Below, piece after piece: positions 16,557 through 27,300 of a stretch of 32,408 nucleotides of DNA. The notes beneath the pieces were generated by a model, which did no database searches, had not been told where the DNA came from, and worked only from the letters and a program-made list of their open reading frames with translations. The translations under genes were made by a program, and so were the position numbers. This stretch comes from Mycobacterium sp. ST-F2 (lineage in GTDB: Bacteria > Actinomycetota > Actinomycetes > Mycobacteriales > Mycobacteriaceae), in NCBI RefSeq assembly GCF_001905655.1, contig NZ_JMHT01000067.1:1-32408 (forward strand), given 5' to 3'. Position 1 is the first letter of the stretch, and each line of letters starts with the position of its first letter.

Positions 16557-19500
16557 CAGGACTCATCCCCCACTGGCAGGGTCCATCGTGGTGCTCCGTC
16601 GGGTACGTGCGCGAACAGCCGCTCTGGGATCGGGCTGACTAGGATGTTGATCTCCGGTTGCACTTCCCGCATCGAGTTCGCGACGACGAAGGGCGCCTGA
16701 TTCGATGACCCGACACCGGCTTTGGCGTTCTCGGGGCTCATCAGCAACGGCAGGTACTTGTCCCCTTCCCCAGTGCGCTCGTACACCAGCGTCCGGTGCA
16801 TGTCGCTCGCGCGGTTGGCGCGATCTACCCACCGGTCGATGCGGTTGACCAACCGGTCGCTGGCATACTTCACCCTGGCGTCATCCTGCGCGGCGGCCGA
16901 GATCCGGGCTTTGAGTCGCTCGGCCACCCGCTCGACCACGTCCCGATGTTCCTTGATCCGCCAGGCTCCGCGCTCCTGGGAGAGCCCGTCATCGAGGGGC
17001 GCCTGCACGACGCGGGCCACGCTGACCAACAACCCGTCCAATCCTCGATCCAGCGACGTCGGTGAGTAGGGCGTCACCGACAACGCCTCCACCTGAGAGT
17101 AGAACGTCTCGTGGTAGTGGCGGAACTGCTCGTAATGCGCCAGATCGCGGGGGCGAGCCCAATTACCCAGCGTCACAACCAAACCGGGACGGGAGGCGTC
17201 GCGGCCGACGCGAGAGGACGCCTGAATGTACTCAGCGGTGTTCTTGGGCTGGCCAACGACGAGCATCAGCCCGAGACGCTGCACGTCGACACCGACCTGC
17301 AACATCGAGGTGGCCAGCACCACGTCGAACGGCGCCTCCTTGCGAGTGGGCACCTTCTTTCCGTCGCGCTGAGCGGCCATCCGCGCCTGGAAGGCTTCGG
17401 TGGTGTCATAGTCGGGGTCGAACTCCAACCCCAACCGGTCCAGTGTGCGCCCGATCTCCGACGATGCAATCCGGGCGGTGAGTTCACCGGTGTTCAGCAG
17501 ACCGAATGCGGCCCCGTGTCGGGCTGGGAACCCGGAGTCTTTGCGGGGCCGTTTGATTCGATTCTGCACGTCGTCGCCCATGTAGCGGGTCATACCCGCC
17601 AGCTCTCGGGTGGCGTTGAAGTACCCGACCAGCGTCAGGTAAGGGTCCGCGGCCATGCCGCTGCGGTCCAACAGCAGCTGCCCGGCCGAGAGCAACACCT
17701 CCGAAACGCGGATCTCGGCGCTGGCCAGACGCACTCCCTGCGCGCTCACCCCAATGTAGCGGCGGCCGGGTGTTGTCTTGGTGATCGGGATTTCACGAGA
17801 GAAGTAGGTGTCGGCGACGTCGAGCACTTGCGGAGGAAAGATCTCCAGACGCCGCCCATACAGGCCACGCACCTGTTCCTGCGCGTTACGGACGGTGGCC
17901 GTAGACGCGACGATCAGCGGCCGCACCGGCTTGCCGTCGGGTTGTTCCCAGGAAGCCAGGGTCTCCACCGCCACCTCGAAGAGGCCGACCGCGGTGCCCA
18001 GCGCCCCGGTGATCAGGTGCAGCTCGTCCTGGATGATCAGATCGGGTGGTCGCAGCCGGTTCACCGGATGGACGCTGGCCGCGGGATATCCGGCCACGGC
18101 CGGATGCGCGGTGGAGATGTTGCACGGCGCATAGTCGGGATGGACGTAGCCGTGGCGGGCGCAGCGTCGTCCGACGTAGCCGAACAATGCCGCCGCTTCG
18201 CCTTCGCGGGCAAGACGGGCAAACTTGTCGACGGTGGCGATGACGAATGCCGGTGTCAGCCGGTAGATCTCCTCGTCCACGGTCAGAATAGGTAGGCCCT
18301 CGCTGACCTGCCCGCCTTTGGCGAATGGGCAGCGCGCGAGGTCATCACCGCAGTAGACGAACACCCGCCGGGCTGTCGCGTCGGCTTTGACCTGTGCCGC
18401 GGTGATCGGGGTGCCACACCAGGGACAGCGCTGGACCTGGAGCACGGTCAGCCGATGCGATCCGTATTCGTTGGCTTTGGTCAGTTGTTCGTCGGCTTCC
18501 TCGAAGCGTTTCGGGCTTACGTCCGTACCTACCCACAGCCCAATGCGGAACGGTTCACTGCCCCAGATGGTTTCGTCAGCTTGCCGCGCGAGTTCGGCCG
18601 CGCACACCAGTGCGGTGGCTCGCTGGAACTGCTGGGCGGTGAGCAGCCGCAGCGTGTAGCGCATCAGGACCGCTACGCCGTCGCGTCCGTCCAGCGGGCC
18701 GTCGGTGGAATCGACGAGACCCTGGCGGCGCCGGATCGCGAAGGTGTAGGCGGCCAGTCCGAGGTAGGCCTCGGTCTTGCCGCCACCGGTCGGGAAGAAG
18801 AGCAACTCCACTTGCGCCAAGTGCGCGGCGCTGCGCAGCGGCGATGTCGGGTCGGTGAGGGCTCCGAGTTGCATCAGAATGAACGCCAACTGGAAGGGCC
18901 GCCAGGATGCCGCCTTCGCGCCATCCTTGGCTACCTTGGCTTGTGCATCGGCGATCGACAACGCGGGATCCGATGCCCGCAAGGCCGCCACCTGGGAGGC
19001 GATGCGCTGATCCCGCATCACGGCGTTCATGAACTGAAAGCAGCGCAGCGCTTCAGCATCGGCCGCAAGATGTTCGAGCCCGGCCTGCAGCCGCTTGTGC
19101 GCGCGGCGGGCTTCTACCAGTGCCAGCTCGGCAGTATCGCGCAGATGGGGCGGCAACTGCGTCGTCGCTTCTTCTTGGGTCCCGAGCCAGTCCCCGTAGC
19201 CGGCGATCAGAGGCTGCAGGCCGGCGCGGACCTGTTCTGCGGTCGCGGTCGCCAGAGCATCCATGGACAGCAGTGCGTTCTCGACGTCGCGCGCCTGTGT
19301 CTGCGGGGTCTCGGCGACCGGCAACCAGGTGGTCCACACTGCGGTGGCGCGTCGCGAGCCCTTCTTGACTGTCCAGTCCACCGAGCAGGTCCGACCGATG
19401 GCGTATTCAAGCCTGTTGCGATACTGGAGGTTCAGACGCTGCACCTCGGCGTCGTGTTCCGGCAAGTCTTGCTCGAGCACATCGCACACGGGGAGAAACA

Positions 19501-20269
19501 CCTCCGCTCCCCCGGCATCGATGTGGAGCTTGGTTTGGAACATCCACATACCGATCGGGATCGGCATCGGTGTCTCGCGGTCGTTACACAACGCGATTTC
19601 GATGAGCACCCGTCCGTACATCGCGTCGTCGTAGCGGTCCACCCGGAGACAGATGGTGTCGCGCAACGGGATCGTCGTCGTCTGCCCGGCGTCTAGATCG
19701 GCAAGGCGAATGATGCGGGGTTCTTCGACCGGGATGCGTTGAAAATGCCGAATCGGACGGCCCGCCTTGGTGACCTTGTCCGTCTGCACCGACTCGTACG
19801 TTCCCCACGAGGCCGTGACGGTGAACGCCTCCAAGTCGGGTGGTACCTGGAACCGCAGGCCCATCGACGAGGGAATCATCAACCCCTGCTTGGGTGCTCG
19901 GTCCTCAGCATCGTCGTCGGCAGCATCGGCCTCACCGTCGTCAGCGGCAAACGCGGGTATGCCCCGTCCCTCAGCCGCGGCATTCTCGTCAGCACGAGCT
20001 TCGGCCAGCTCGCCACGCTCAGTGCCTTCGGCAACGTCACCGTTACCGGCTGTGGCGCCGGTGAGCCGCACCGGCGCGATGTATCCGACCAAGTACTGGG
20101 AGCGGGGGCTGAAGGGCAACACCTCGTCGGGGCCATGGATCGGGCCGAGAAGCTCGCGCTCCAGAATGTCAACTAAGTTCTCTCGAACCGTGAACGACGA
20201 GCCGTCCGGCTCGAATGTCAACTCGTAGGGCGAGGCCGGTTCCTTCGCTTTCTCAGTGGCGCTGGTCAT
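16556..20269 (-). CDS. drmA: DrmA, SF2-type helicase of DISARM
   Basis: A protein of 1237 residues. It has a helicase core with Walker A FFPTGGGKTEAYL (Lys498), a DEAD-type box IIQDELHLITG near residue 746, and motif III VASTATVRNAQ. A C-terminal helicase part has VLATSMLQVGVDVQRLGLMLVVGQ and YIQASSRVGR. CPWCGTP and a second Cys-containing segment between the two halves may bind zinc. Residues about 70-125 are strongly acidic and low-complexity (DDGEADAADDDAEDR). In the DISARM structure known for DrmA-DrmB, an acidic loop blocks the DNA channel until activation, so this stretch may be the equivalent. The start ATG 20269 shares one base with the drmMI stop. Upstream in-frame codons lie inside drmMI. 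Confidence 0.93.
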   Translation of the reverse strand: MTSATEKAKEPASPYELTFEPDGSSFTVRENLVDILERELLGPIHGPDEVLPFSPRSQYLVGYIAPVRLTGATAGNGDVAEGTERGELAEARADENAAAEGRGIPAFAADDGEADAADDDAEDRAPKQGLMIPSSMGLRFQVPPDLEAFTVTASWGTYESVQTDKVTKAGRPIRHFQRIPVEEPRIIRLADLDAGQTTTIPLRDTICLRVDRYDDAMYGRVLIEIALCNDRETPMPIPIGMWMFQTKLHIDAGGAEVFLPVCDVLEQDLPEHDAEVQRLNLQYRNRLEYAIGRTCSVDWTVKKGSRRATAVWTTWLPVAETPQTQARDVENALLSMDALATATAEQVRAGLQPLIAGYGDWLGTQEEATTQLPPHLRDTAELALVEARRAHKRLQAGLEHLAADAEALRCFQFMNAVMRDQRIASQVAALRASDPALSIADAQAKVAKDGAKAASWRPFQLAFILMQLGALTDPTSPLRSAAHLAQVELLFFPTGGGKTEAYLGLAAYTFAIRRRQGLVDSTDGPLDGRDGVAVLMRYTLRLLTAQQFQRATALVCAAELARQADETIWGSEPFRIGLWVGTDVSPKRFEEADEQLTKANEYGSHRLTVLQVQRCPWCGTPITAAQVKADATARRVFVYCGDDLARCPFAKGGQVSEGLPILTVDEEIYRLTPAFVIATVDKFARLAREGEAAALFGYVGRRCARHGYVHPDYAPCNISTAHPAVAGYPAASVHPVNRLRPPDLIIQDELHLITGALGTAVGLFEVAVETLASWEQPDGKPVRPLIVASTATVRNAQEQVRGLYGRRLEIFPPQVLDVADTYFSREIPITKTTPGRRYIGVSAQGVRLASAEIRVSEVLLSAGQLLLDRSGMAADPYLTLVGYFNATRELAGMTRYMGDDVQNRIKRPRKDSGFPARHGAAFGLLNTGELTARIASSEIGRTLDRLGLEFDPDYDTTEAFQARMAAQRDGKKVPTRKEAPFDVVLATSMLQVGVDVQRLGLMLVVGQPKNTAEYIQASSRVGRDASRPGLVVTLGNWARPRDLAHYEQFRHYHETFYSQVEALSVTPYSPTSLDRGLDGLLVSVARVVQAPLDDGLSQERGAWRIKEHRDVVERVAERLKARISAAAQDDARVKYASDRLVNRIDRWVDRANRASDMHRTLVYERTGEGDKYLPLLMSPENAKAGVGSSNQAPFVVANSMREVQPEINILVSPIPERLFAHVPDGAPRWTLPVGDES

Positions 20270-23200
20270 TACAGCAGTGTCCCTTGCTCGTCTGGTGCGC
20301 TCTTGCCGCGACGGCCTTTCCTTCTCGACTGCGGCGTCCGCTTTGCTTCCTCGGCGGCTCGGCGGTGGTTCTCCTCCAGCAGCCGATCCAGGATCTCCAC
20401 TCGCGCTGCGGGGCTCACCGTCCAACGCTGCATCTGCCGATAGGTGTGGAAGCCATGGTCGAGCGGAATGTCCGACCAGCCGTACGCATCAATCACGGCT
20501 TGGTCGAGCTCGACGTGGATTGCGCGCATACGGGCGACATCCGGGTCTGAGTCTTCGGTGATCTGGAGGTCGTTGACCAGGTTGTACAGATCAGTAACTC
20601 CCAGCTGTCGACTAAGCATGACCGCGCGTCGCTCCTCATCGAGGGTCTGCCCAAACTGGAACAGACGCTTCGTGAAGTCAGGGAGGGGAAAGGTCTCGAA
20701 CGCATCGCTCGGCGCGTAATTTACCCGGTTCTCTAAGGTCGAGCTATAAAGAACAGCCCAGGACCAGTGAGCCGAAGAAGAAAGAACGGCCTGCATCGCG
20801 TACGAGTCTGTCGCGAAGACATCGAGCCTGTGGCTGAAAACCTGCCCGGTGGGCACCCGGAGAGGCATCACCGCCTTACTGACGAGCGCGATAACAAGTA
20901 CTTCATCGAGGCCATCGATTGCTTTCCGCAGCGCGGGCCGCTTGTCACCGTACTGCCACCAACGATCACGATGGGCCTTGCGATTTACCTTTTGACGTTC
21001 TGGGTAAACGAGCTGTTTGACGCGCTGGAATGGCAGCTCCCATTGGGACGCGGTTTCTAGCGAGGCGTCGTTGAAATCGATCACCCAACGTGATGCGGAA
21101 CAATCTGGGCGAGAGTTGAGGTCCTCGCCATTCAAATAGGGAAAGAGCACCTCGGCGTTACCCGGTTCCGTAGCAATCCACTCTTGTGCTTCCGCTGGTT
21201 CGACGACAAAGCCTAAGCCGACTACTACGCAGCCCTGGAACGCGATGTTGGCATTAGCTAAAAGCCGTAAAGGGTTGCCTTCTACGCGGCCACCAGGTTC
21301 AAGAAGCGCAGATATGCGTTTGACAAGTGCGTCGTCACTGATACACGGCACATCGTCAACTCGCCCGACCGTGCCCCATACGGCAGCATACTCAAGACTT
21401 GCGCTAGCGACCGGCCAGGACCGACTTTGGATCGCTCGTGTAATGGAAAATCCGGACGCCACCATCTGGTCTAGACCGACCTCGCGAGTATCTCCCTGTG
21501 CAATCGTGTTGGTGGCGATTAGCCCGACGGTCCCGTTAGCGGCGAGCAATGAACGCGCGCGCAGAAAGAAGTACGCCACCTGGTCGGCATTGCCGGTCAC
21601 TCCCTTCGCGATCACGTTCACAAGCCATTCACGAACGCCTGAACCAATTGCTCCAGAAACCTTCTTTCCGCCGAGAAATGGCGGATTCCCGACGATGGCG
21701 TCGAATCCACCGCGATCAACGACCACGTCGGCCGCTTCGATGATCCAGTGGTTCGGCTGCCAGCGCCGGTAGTCGGTCGAGACAGTCGGCTTGAGGCCGG
21801 CATCGATAATCGTGTCAAGCATCGCCAAATTGCGGTCGCCTGCCCGCGGGTACGCGGCCTTGATAGCGATGCGTAGGTTCTCGTAAGCCTCGTCGAGGGC
21901 CTTGCCTGGTTTACCGCCGAGCGGCAGTCCGGCTGCGACGATGCCGTCCGCAATCTTCCGTAGATCCGCTGTCACCTCATTTAATTGAGCGAGCTGGCGG
22001 CGTTTGGCCGCGCTATTGCGGGCCGGGTCGTTCTCGTCGATTTCGGTGGCAAGTCTGCGCCGCAGGTCGGCAGCCCTATGGATGATCGCGTCAATGTCGA
22101 CGTCGAAGATGTCGAACATCTCGCCGGCGGGGACGCGTGACGGATCGATGTGGAGCTTCCGAAGCTGGTCCAGGCTGGTGATGCCAAGCAAAGAGTTACC
22201 AAGAAAAATCTTGTCGTCGACGAACGAGAACGGCAGATCCCGGTCGAGCGAGACCAACCATAGTGAGAGCTTGCACATCTCGACGGCCATGTCGTTGATG
22301 TCGGCGCCGTATAGGCAGTTAGCGACCACCTCGCGGATGGCACGGCGGTGTAGATCACTGCGGTGGGCATTGGCGGCATCTTCAGCGGTCCACGCTTCGA
22401 CTATCCTGTCAGCGAGATAGCTTGCTGCCGAAACCAGGAATGCACCTGAGCCGCAGGCAATATCGGCGACCTTCAGGCTCAGCAGGTCATCGGAGGATTT
22501 GAGTCTCCACTGAGATTCGTCGGCGGTCTGATAGGGACCGGGAGAATAGCACAGCGGCTGTAGGGCGTGCAGAACAACTTCTCGGGCAAGTGATTTAGGA
22601 GTGTAGTGCGCTCCCGCGTTCTTACGGGACGGCGTTTCCTTCACCATCAGCCCGCCGTCGAGCACCACGAATGGTCGGCCCCGAAGGTCCTGCCGCATGA
22701 TTCCCAGCCAAGGCAGCACACGCTCACGCAGCGCCGTGTCGTCGCCGACCGCTTGCGCCAGGCCGCTTACCACACTCGGCTCCACCTGGGCACCAATACC
22801 TTTGGCAATTGCGGCAGCTGACTGGGGTTTGGCCGAGGGTTGATCACTTTCGACGTGCGCCCGGATTGCGTCGGCCAGCTTCTTCGGAGCAGTGTTAGCC
22901 GCTGCAAGCCGTTCCAGTTCCGACAGCGAGATCTCTGGTTCTTCGCCGCGGGCACCTTGCAGGCCGAGATAAGTCTCACCGACGGTGACAGCGGTGTAAC
23001 CCAGCAGGCCTTCGTAGATGTAGCCGATCTGTTCGACGTCGATGTCGCGGAACGAGATTCGGCGTGCTTCCCCACCTTTGAGGACGGCCTGCTGCACCGA
23101 GCGCAAGGCGTGCAACATCACCCGATCCGACACGGTGATGGCCAAGTTTCCGTGCGCGGTGAGCGCGGTCAGGAACGGGAAACGCTCCGGGTCGAACAGG

Positions 23201-24339
23201 GAGCCGCCGTAAGCAGGGACCCGCATGTTCTCGAACGACGCTCCCCCGTAGAGCGCCTGACTCGTGGCGAGCAGCCGATGCCACGTCAGCGAGGTGGCAT
23301 CGAGGGCCTCTTCGCTTTCCTCGGCTTCGCGTGCTTGCAGCCGGTCGAGCTCGCGGGAGATCCCGTACCCCTGCTCGAACAACTCCCCCGACGGCAGCAG
23401 GCCGCGTTCTTCGGCGAACAGCAGGAACACGATCCGCATCATGATCGTCACCGCAGCTTCATAGCTTTGGTGGGTGTCGGCAGGTAGGGGATCGGGTTCG
23501 CCGCGTTGTTGAGCGTCGCGGGCCGATTCGGAGAACGACTGGATGAGCAGTTCCACCGCGCGACGCACCTGCGCGCCAAGGGCTTCGGTGATCTCCTCGG
23601 CAGCAGCCACGGATTCCTCGAACAGCACCGGCAGCCGCTCGTCTTCCTTGCCGCCGATGATGTGCTGGCGCGAGATCAGCGTCAGGAAAGCATCGCGGGT
23701 GCGAGGTTCCTCCACCCAGGTCAGTGCGTCGATCACTCCGGAGGCGGTCATCGCGCCAGCACGTGCGCACACGAGTGCCCACCAGCGTCCGTCCGTGACG
23801 ATGCCGATCGGAATGTCGTTCTCGCGCAGCAGCGCTTCCATTCGGTCCACCGGAGTGGCCGCCCACAAGTCACTGGGAACCTGACGCAATGAGTCGACAG
23901 GATCGATCACCGACACCAGCGCGCCGATAGCGCCGTCGGGGTCGAGCAGGGCCGCCTCGGCACCGACGGTGACCGCACGGTTGGGCGACTGAGCCGTTAC
24001 CCCGGCGACGGGTCCCCAGGACAGGGATTCGGCCCAGCCGACGACATCGCGTAATGCGGTCTCGACCCATTTGTCGCGGGCGATGCGGTACGCGTCATCG
24101 GTCGCGCCGTCGTCGCCGGTGGCTCGGTCTGCTGTCTCCCATGCGACTTCGAAGTCCTTGCGGGCGTAGAGCAGTGCCTCTTTGCGGGTGTCATCCAAGG
24201 CTGGCATGCCCTGAGGCCAGACCCGCTTGAGCGGGGCGATCGCCAGGAACGGGCCATCGGTGTCGACGAGTTCGAGCCACGCGTGGTGCAGCTCAGAGGC
24301 ACTCGGTGTTGAACGTTGCCGGGGTGTGCGGGGCGCCAT
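20269..24339 (-). CDS. drmMI: DrmMI, N6-adenine DNA methyltransferase of class 1 DISARM
   Basis: A large methylase of 1356 residues that would mark host DNA so that DISARM spares it. The SAM-binding motif I is VADIACGSGAFLV around Asp626. The catalytic NPPF is at 885-888 (AIVGNPPFLGG). The long N-terminal half (1-560) and the C-terminal half after the catalytic domain (about 1090-1260, target recognition) resemble type IIG/BREX PglX-like enzymes. No nuclease motif stood out in the N-terminus. Class 1 DISARM is defined by this adenine methylase together with DrmD. Class 2 uses a cytosine methylase. The start ATG 24339 overlaps the drmD stop (TGATG). Confidence 0.92.
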   Translation of the reverse strand: MAPRTPRQRSTPSASELHHAWLELVDTDGPFLAIAPLKRVWPQGMPALDDTRKEALLYARKDFEVAWETADRATGDDGATDDAYRIARDKWVETALRDVVGWAESLSWGPVAGVTAQSPNRAVTVGAEAALLDPDGAIGALVSVIDPVDSLRQVPSDLWAATPVDRMEALLRENDIPIGIVTDGRWWALVCARAGAMTASGVIDALTWVEEPRTRDAFLTLISRQHIIGGKEDERLPVLFEESVAAAEEITEALGAQVRRAVELLIQSFSESARDAQQRGEPDPLPADTHQSYEAAVTIMMRIVFLLFAEERGLLPSGELFEQGYGISRELDRLQAREAEESEEALDATSLTWHRLLATSQALYGGASFENMRVPAYGGSLFDPERFPFLTALTAHGNLAITVSDRVMLHALRSVQQAVLKGGEARRISFRDIDVEQIGYIYEGLLGYTAVTVGETYLGLQGARGEEPEISLSELERLAAANTAPKKLADAIRAHVESDQPSAKPQSAAAIAKGIGAQVEPSVVSGLAQAVGDDTALRERVLPWLGIMRQDLRGRPFVVLDGGLMVKETPSRKNAGAHYTPKSLAREVVLHALQPLCYSPGPYQTADESQWRLKSSDDLLSLKVADIACGSGAFLVSAASYLADRIVEAWTAEDAANAHRSDLHRRAIREVVANCLYGADINDMAVEMCKLSLWLVSLDRDLPFSFVDDKIFLGNSLLGITSLDQLRKLHIDPSRVPAGEMFDIFDVDIDAIIHRAADLRRRLATEIDENDPARNSAAKRRQLAQLNEVTADLRKIADGIVAAGLPLGGKPGKALDEAYENLRIAIKAAYPRAGDRNLAMLDTIIDAGLKPTVSTDYRRWQPNHWIIEAADVVVDRGGFDAIVGNPPFLGGKKVSGAIGSGVREWLVNVIAKGVTGNADQVAYFFLRARSLLAANGTVGLIATNTIAQGDTREVGLDQMVASGFSITRAIQSRSWPVASASLEYAAVWGTVGRVDDVPCISDDALVKRISALLEPGGRVEGNPLRLLANANIAFQGCVVVGLGFVVEPAEAQEWIATEPGNAEVLFPYLNGEDLNSRPDCSASRWVIDFNDASLETASQWELPFQRVKQLVYPERQKVNRKAHRDRWWQYGDKRPALRKAIDGLDEVLVIALVSKAVMPLRVPTGQVFSHRLDVFATDSYAMQAVLSSSAHWSWAVLYSSTLENRVNYAPSDAFETFPLPDFTKRLFQFGQTLDEERRAVMLSRQLGVTDLYNLVNDLQITEDSDPDVARMRAIHVELDQAVIDAYGWSDIPLDHGFHTYRQMQRWTVSPAARVEILDRLLEENHRRAAEEAKRTPQSRRKGRRGKSAPDEQGTLL

Positions 24340-27300
24340 CAGCGCAGCCCTCCTTTCGCGTCCTCGGGGGTGAGTGCGAAGACCACTGCAGCGGCGGTGG
24401 TGTGGGGTTTGACGTCGGCGTAGCGGTCGGCGATCGCCGCGATTTCACGGGCCTCCTCGTCGTCGAGTTCGTCTAGACGACGCTCCATCGAGTCGATGTC
24501 GCGGCGCCACTGCTTCTGCTGCTCGTCGGCCCACAACATAGCTTCGGCTTCGGCTTCCTTGCTGCGCAACAAATCCAGGGATTCCCGCAGGTTGGTCCGG
24601 AATGCGGCGAAGATGTCACGCGCCCGCTGGATGTCAGCGGCCCGGCGTTTGTCCAGCTGTTCCAGCACCCGGGTGTGCCGACGGTCGGCGCGAGCGTGCA
24701 TAGACTCCTCCAGCCGAGCGCGCAGCGGCGCGTCCGGGGCGTTCCAGATCTCACACAGCTCGTCGCGGACCCGGCGGCTGGCCAGCGTCAGGCGCTCCCC
24801 GTCCAGGGCATGATCAAGGGCGTGTTCGGCTTTCTCCTCGGCCATCGCGCGGCGGCCTCGTAGGCGAACGCCGACCAGAAACACCTCCTCGTGCAGCCGC
24901 ACTCCCCCGCGACCGACGAGCACCATGCGGGTCACCGCCGCCACGAACGATTCCGCCGTGTCGTCGATCACCACCGCGGTGACTCGGTTCAGGGTGGAAT
25001 CCACACTCCACAGCGAGCGGCGCAGCAGCCGTTGCGCTTTCTGCACGATCGGATGCCCCAGGTGGACATACACCAGATCACTGCGTCCTTCAGCAGCTCC
25101 CGGGTCGAACGTGATCGGGCGCAGCACATCAGGTTTCAGCCGGGTAGCCAAGCCTTTGAGGGTGTCCTGCCAGGCTGGGCTCAGCGGAGGCATTTCGAAC
25201 ACTTCGGCGTCGGTGTCGGCGTCGCCGACCGGCTGCAGTGGAAGCTGGTGGTTGATCCGAAGCGCGGTGTCGACCACGCGACGCAGGTTTTGCGGCTCCA
25301 GATGCAGATCCGCCCGCGATGCGTCGTAGCCGCGTTCCAGCTCGGTGAGCCGGGTGTTAAGTTCGATGCCGCCGGCCAAGGCTTCCTGGATCACCTGGTT
25401 GCCGTCGAGGCCCTTGGCTTTGCGTTTGGCGGGCTTGCGGCGGGCGAAGTGCTCTTGGATCTCGTCACCGATCACCTGGTTAGCCGATCCCAGATCCACC
25501 TCGACCTGGGCGATCTTACGAGCGATGCGGGCCATGAAGTCCGCGTCAGCGGCGTAGGTGGAGGATTTGTCGTCGGGCACGAAGTGAAACACCTCGGGTG
25601 TTTCGGTCTGCCCGTAGCGGTCGATGCGGCCGATGCGCTGTTCGAGTCGCGAAGGGTTGAACGGGATGTCGAAGTTCACCAGCCGGTGGCAGTGGTTCTG
25701 CAGATCAATGCCTTCGCCGGCGGCATCGGTGGCCAGCAGCACGCGCACCGGTTCCTCGGTCGGGTCGGCGGTGAATTGCGACCGGATGTACTCGCGGTCC
25801 TCGGTAGGGGTCGCACCCTCGATGACGGCCAGCCGGTCGGCGTAGCCGCGCTGAGTGAGTACTCGCTGCAGCCAGCCGAGCGTGTGGGCGTACTCGGTGA
25901 ACACCACGACCCGCTCGTTGGTCCAGTGGGTGCCGTCGGGCCGGCAGACCGCGTCGAGGAAGGTGAGCAGCCGCTCCAGGCGTGAGTCGGGACGGCTTTC
26001 GTAGCTCAACCCCCAGTCCGCGAGTTTCTCCAGCTGACCGGGTTCGGCGGCGCTGAGTGGGTCGGAGGCCTTGGACTCACGCAGCCGCTCGGCCTCGTCG
26101 TGCTCCCACAGACCTTCTTCCTCGTCCGCCTGGCCTTCTCCGAAGATGTCGTCGTACTCATCGTCTCGGAGTCCGCGTCCGGCCCGCGCGTCGCGGTAGT
26201 GGCTGATCGTCATGCCGAAGGCGAACGGGCTGGACAGGAACCGCTTCTTGAGCAGCATGGTGACGATGTCGCCGCCCGGTTTGGTGCCGTTCTGCTTCGC
26301 GCTGCGGGTGACGATCTCATCGAGCAGCGAAAACATTTCCTGCTCACTGCCCTCGGGAGTGAAGTCCAGGATGTTCACCTGGCGGTCCTTGAAGCCTTTG
26401 CCTTTGAGGTCTCGCTTGAGCCGGCGCACCGTCACGTCTTTGAGCGCGACAGAGTCCAGCAGCGCGCCGCGAGAGAACCGGCGGGGGTCGATCATCTCCA
26501 TTAGCGCGGTGAACGACTCGGGGTAGCCGTTGTGCGGGGTGGCGCTCAAGAACAGCCGATGCTCGCACGTGTCGGCGAGTTGACGCACCGCCACGGTCCG
26601 CTGGGTGTCCACCGAATAGCCGCGCCCGCTGGCCACCGCCGAAGGGCTCGACGGGGCGACGTGGTGGGCTTCGTCGACGATGAGTAGGTCGAAGGCGAAC
26701 CGCTTACCCAGCTTCGGGTTCTTGGACTGGGCGTAGACGTCGCGCAGCAGACGCTGGCAGCGCACCTGCGGCAGCCAGGACATGGACACAATCACCCGGG
26801 GATACAGCTGGAACGGGTTGGCGTGCAGGCCGTGGGTGCGGCGCACCTGGGCCATCAGCTCGCTGTTGACGATGACGAACTGCAGGCCGAACTTGTCGCG
26901 CATCTCGTCCTGCCACTTGAGCGCCAGGCTCGGCGGGCACACGATCACCGCAGTGCGGGCACGATGCCGCAGGAACAGTTCCTGGACCACCAGGCCGGCC
27001 TCAATCGTCTTGCCCAATCCGACGTCATCAGCCAGCAGCAGGTTGGTCCTAGGGCTCGTCAGCGCTCGCCTTAGGGGTTCGAGTTGGTAGGCCTCCACGG
27101 TGACGCCGGACCAGAACGGCGCCTGGTAGCGGTTGGGGTCGGCCGAGGTGACCGCACCCCAGCGCATCGCGTCGATGAAGCCCGCCAAGGTCACCGGATC
27201 GTCGAAGCCGTCCGGGTTGATGTGCTCGGGCAGCCCCTGAGGCGGGGTGACCGTCTTACCGACCTCCAGCTCCCAGATCACCGACAGCTGTTCACCGAGC

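Noticed and set aside
17111..19696. Long plus-strand frames (394 and 413 codons) opposite drmA
   Set aside because: drmA shows an unbroken set of helicase motifs on the other strand. The plus frames show no recognisable domain or start signal.
24891..25985. 364-codon plus-strand frame opposite drmD
   Set aside because: Antisense shadow of the SNF2 motor and following region. No motifs.
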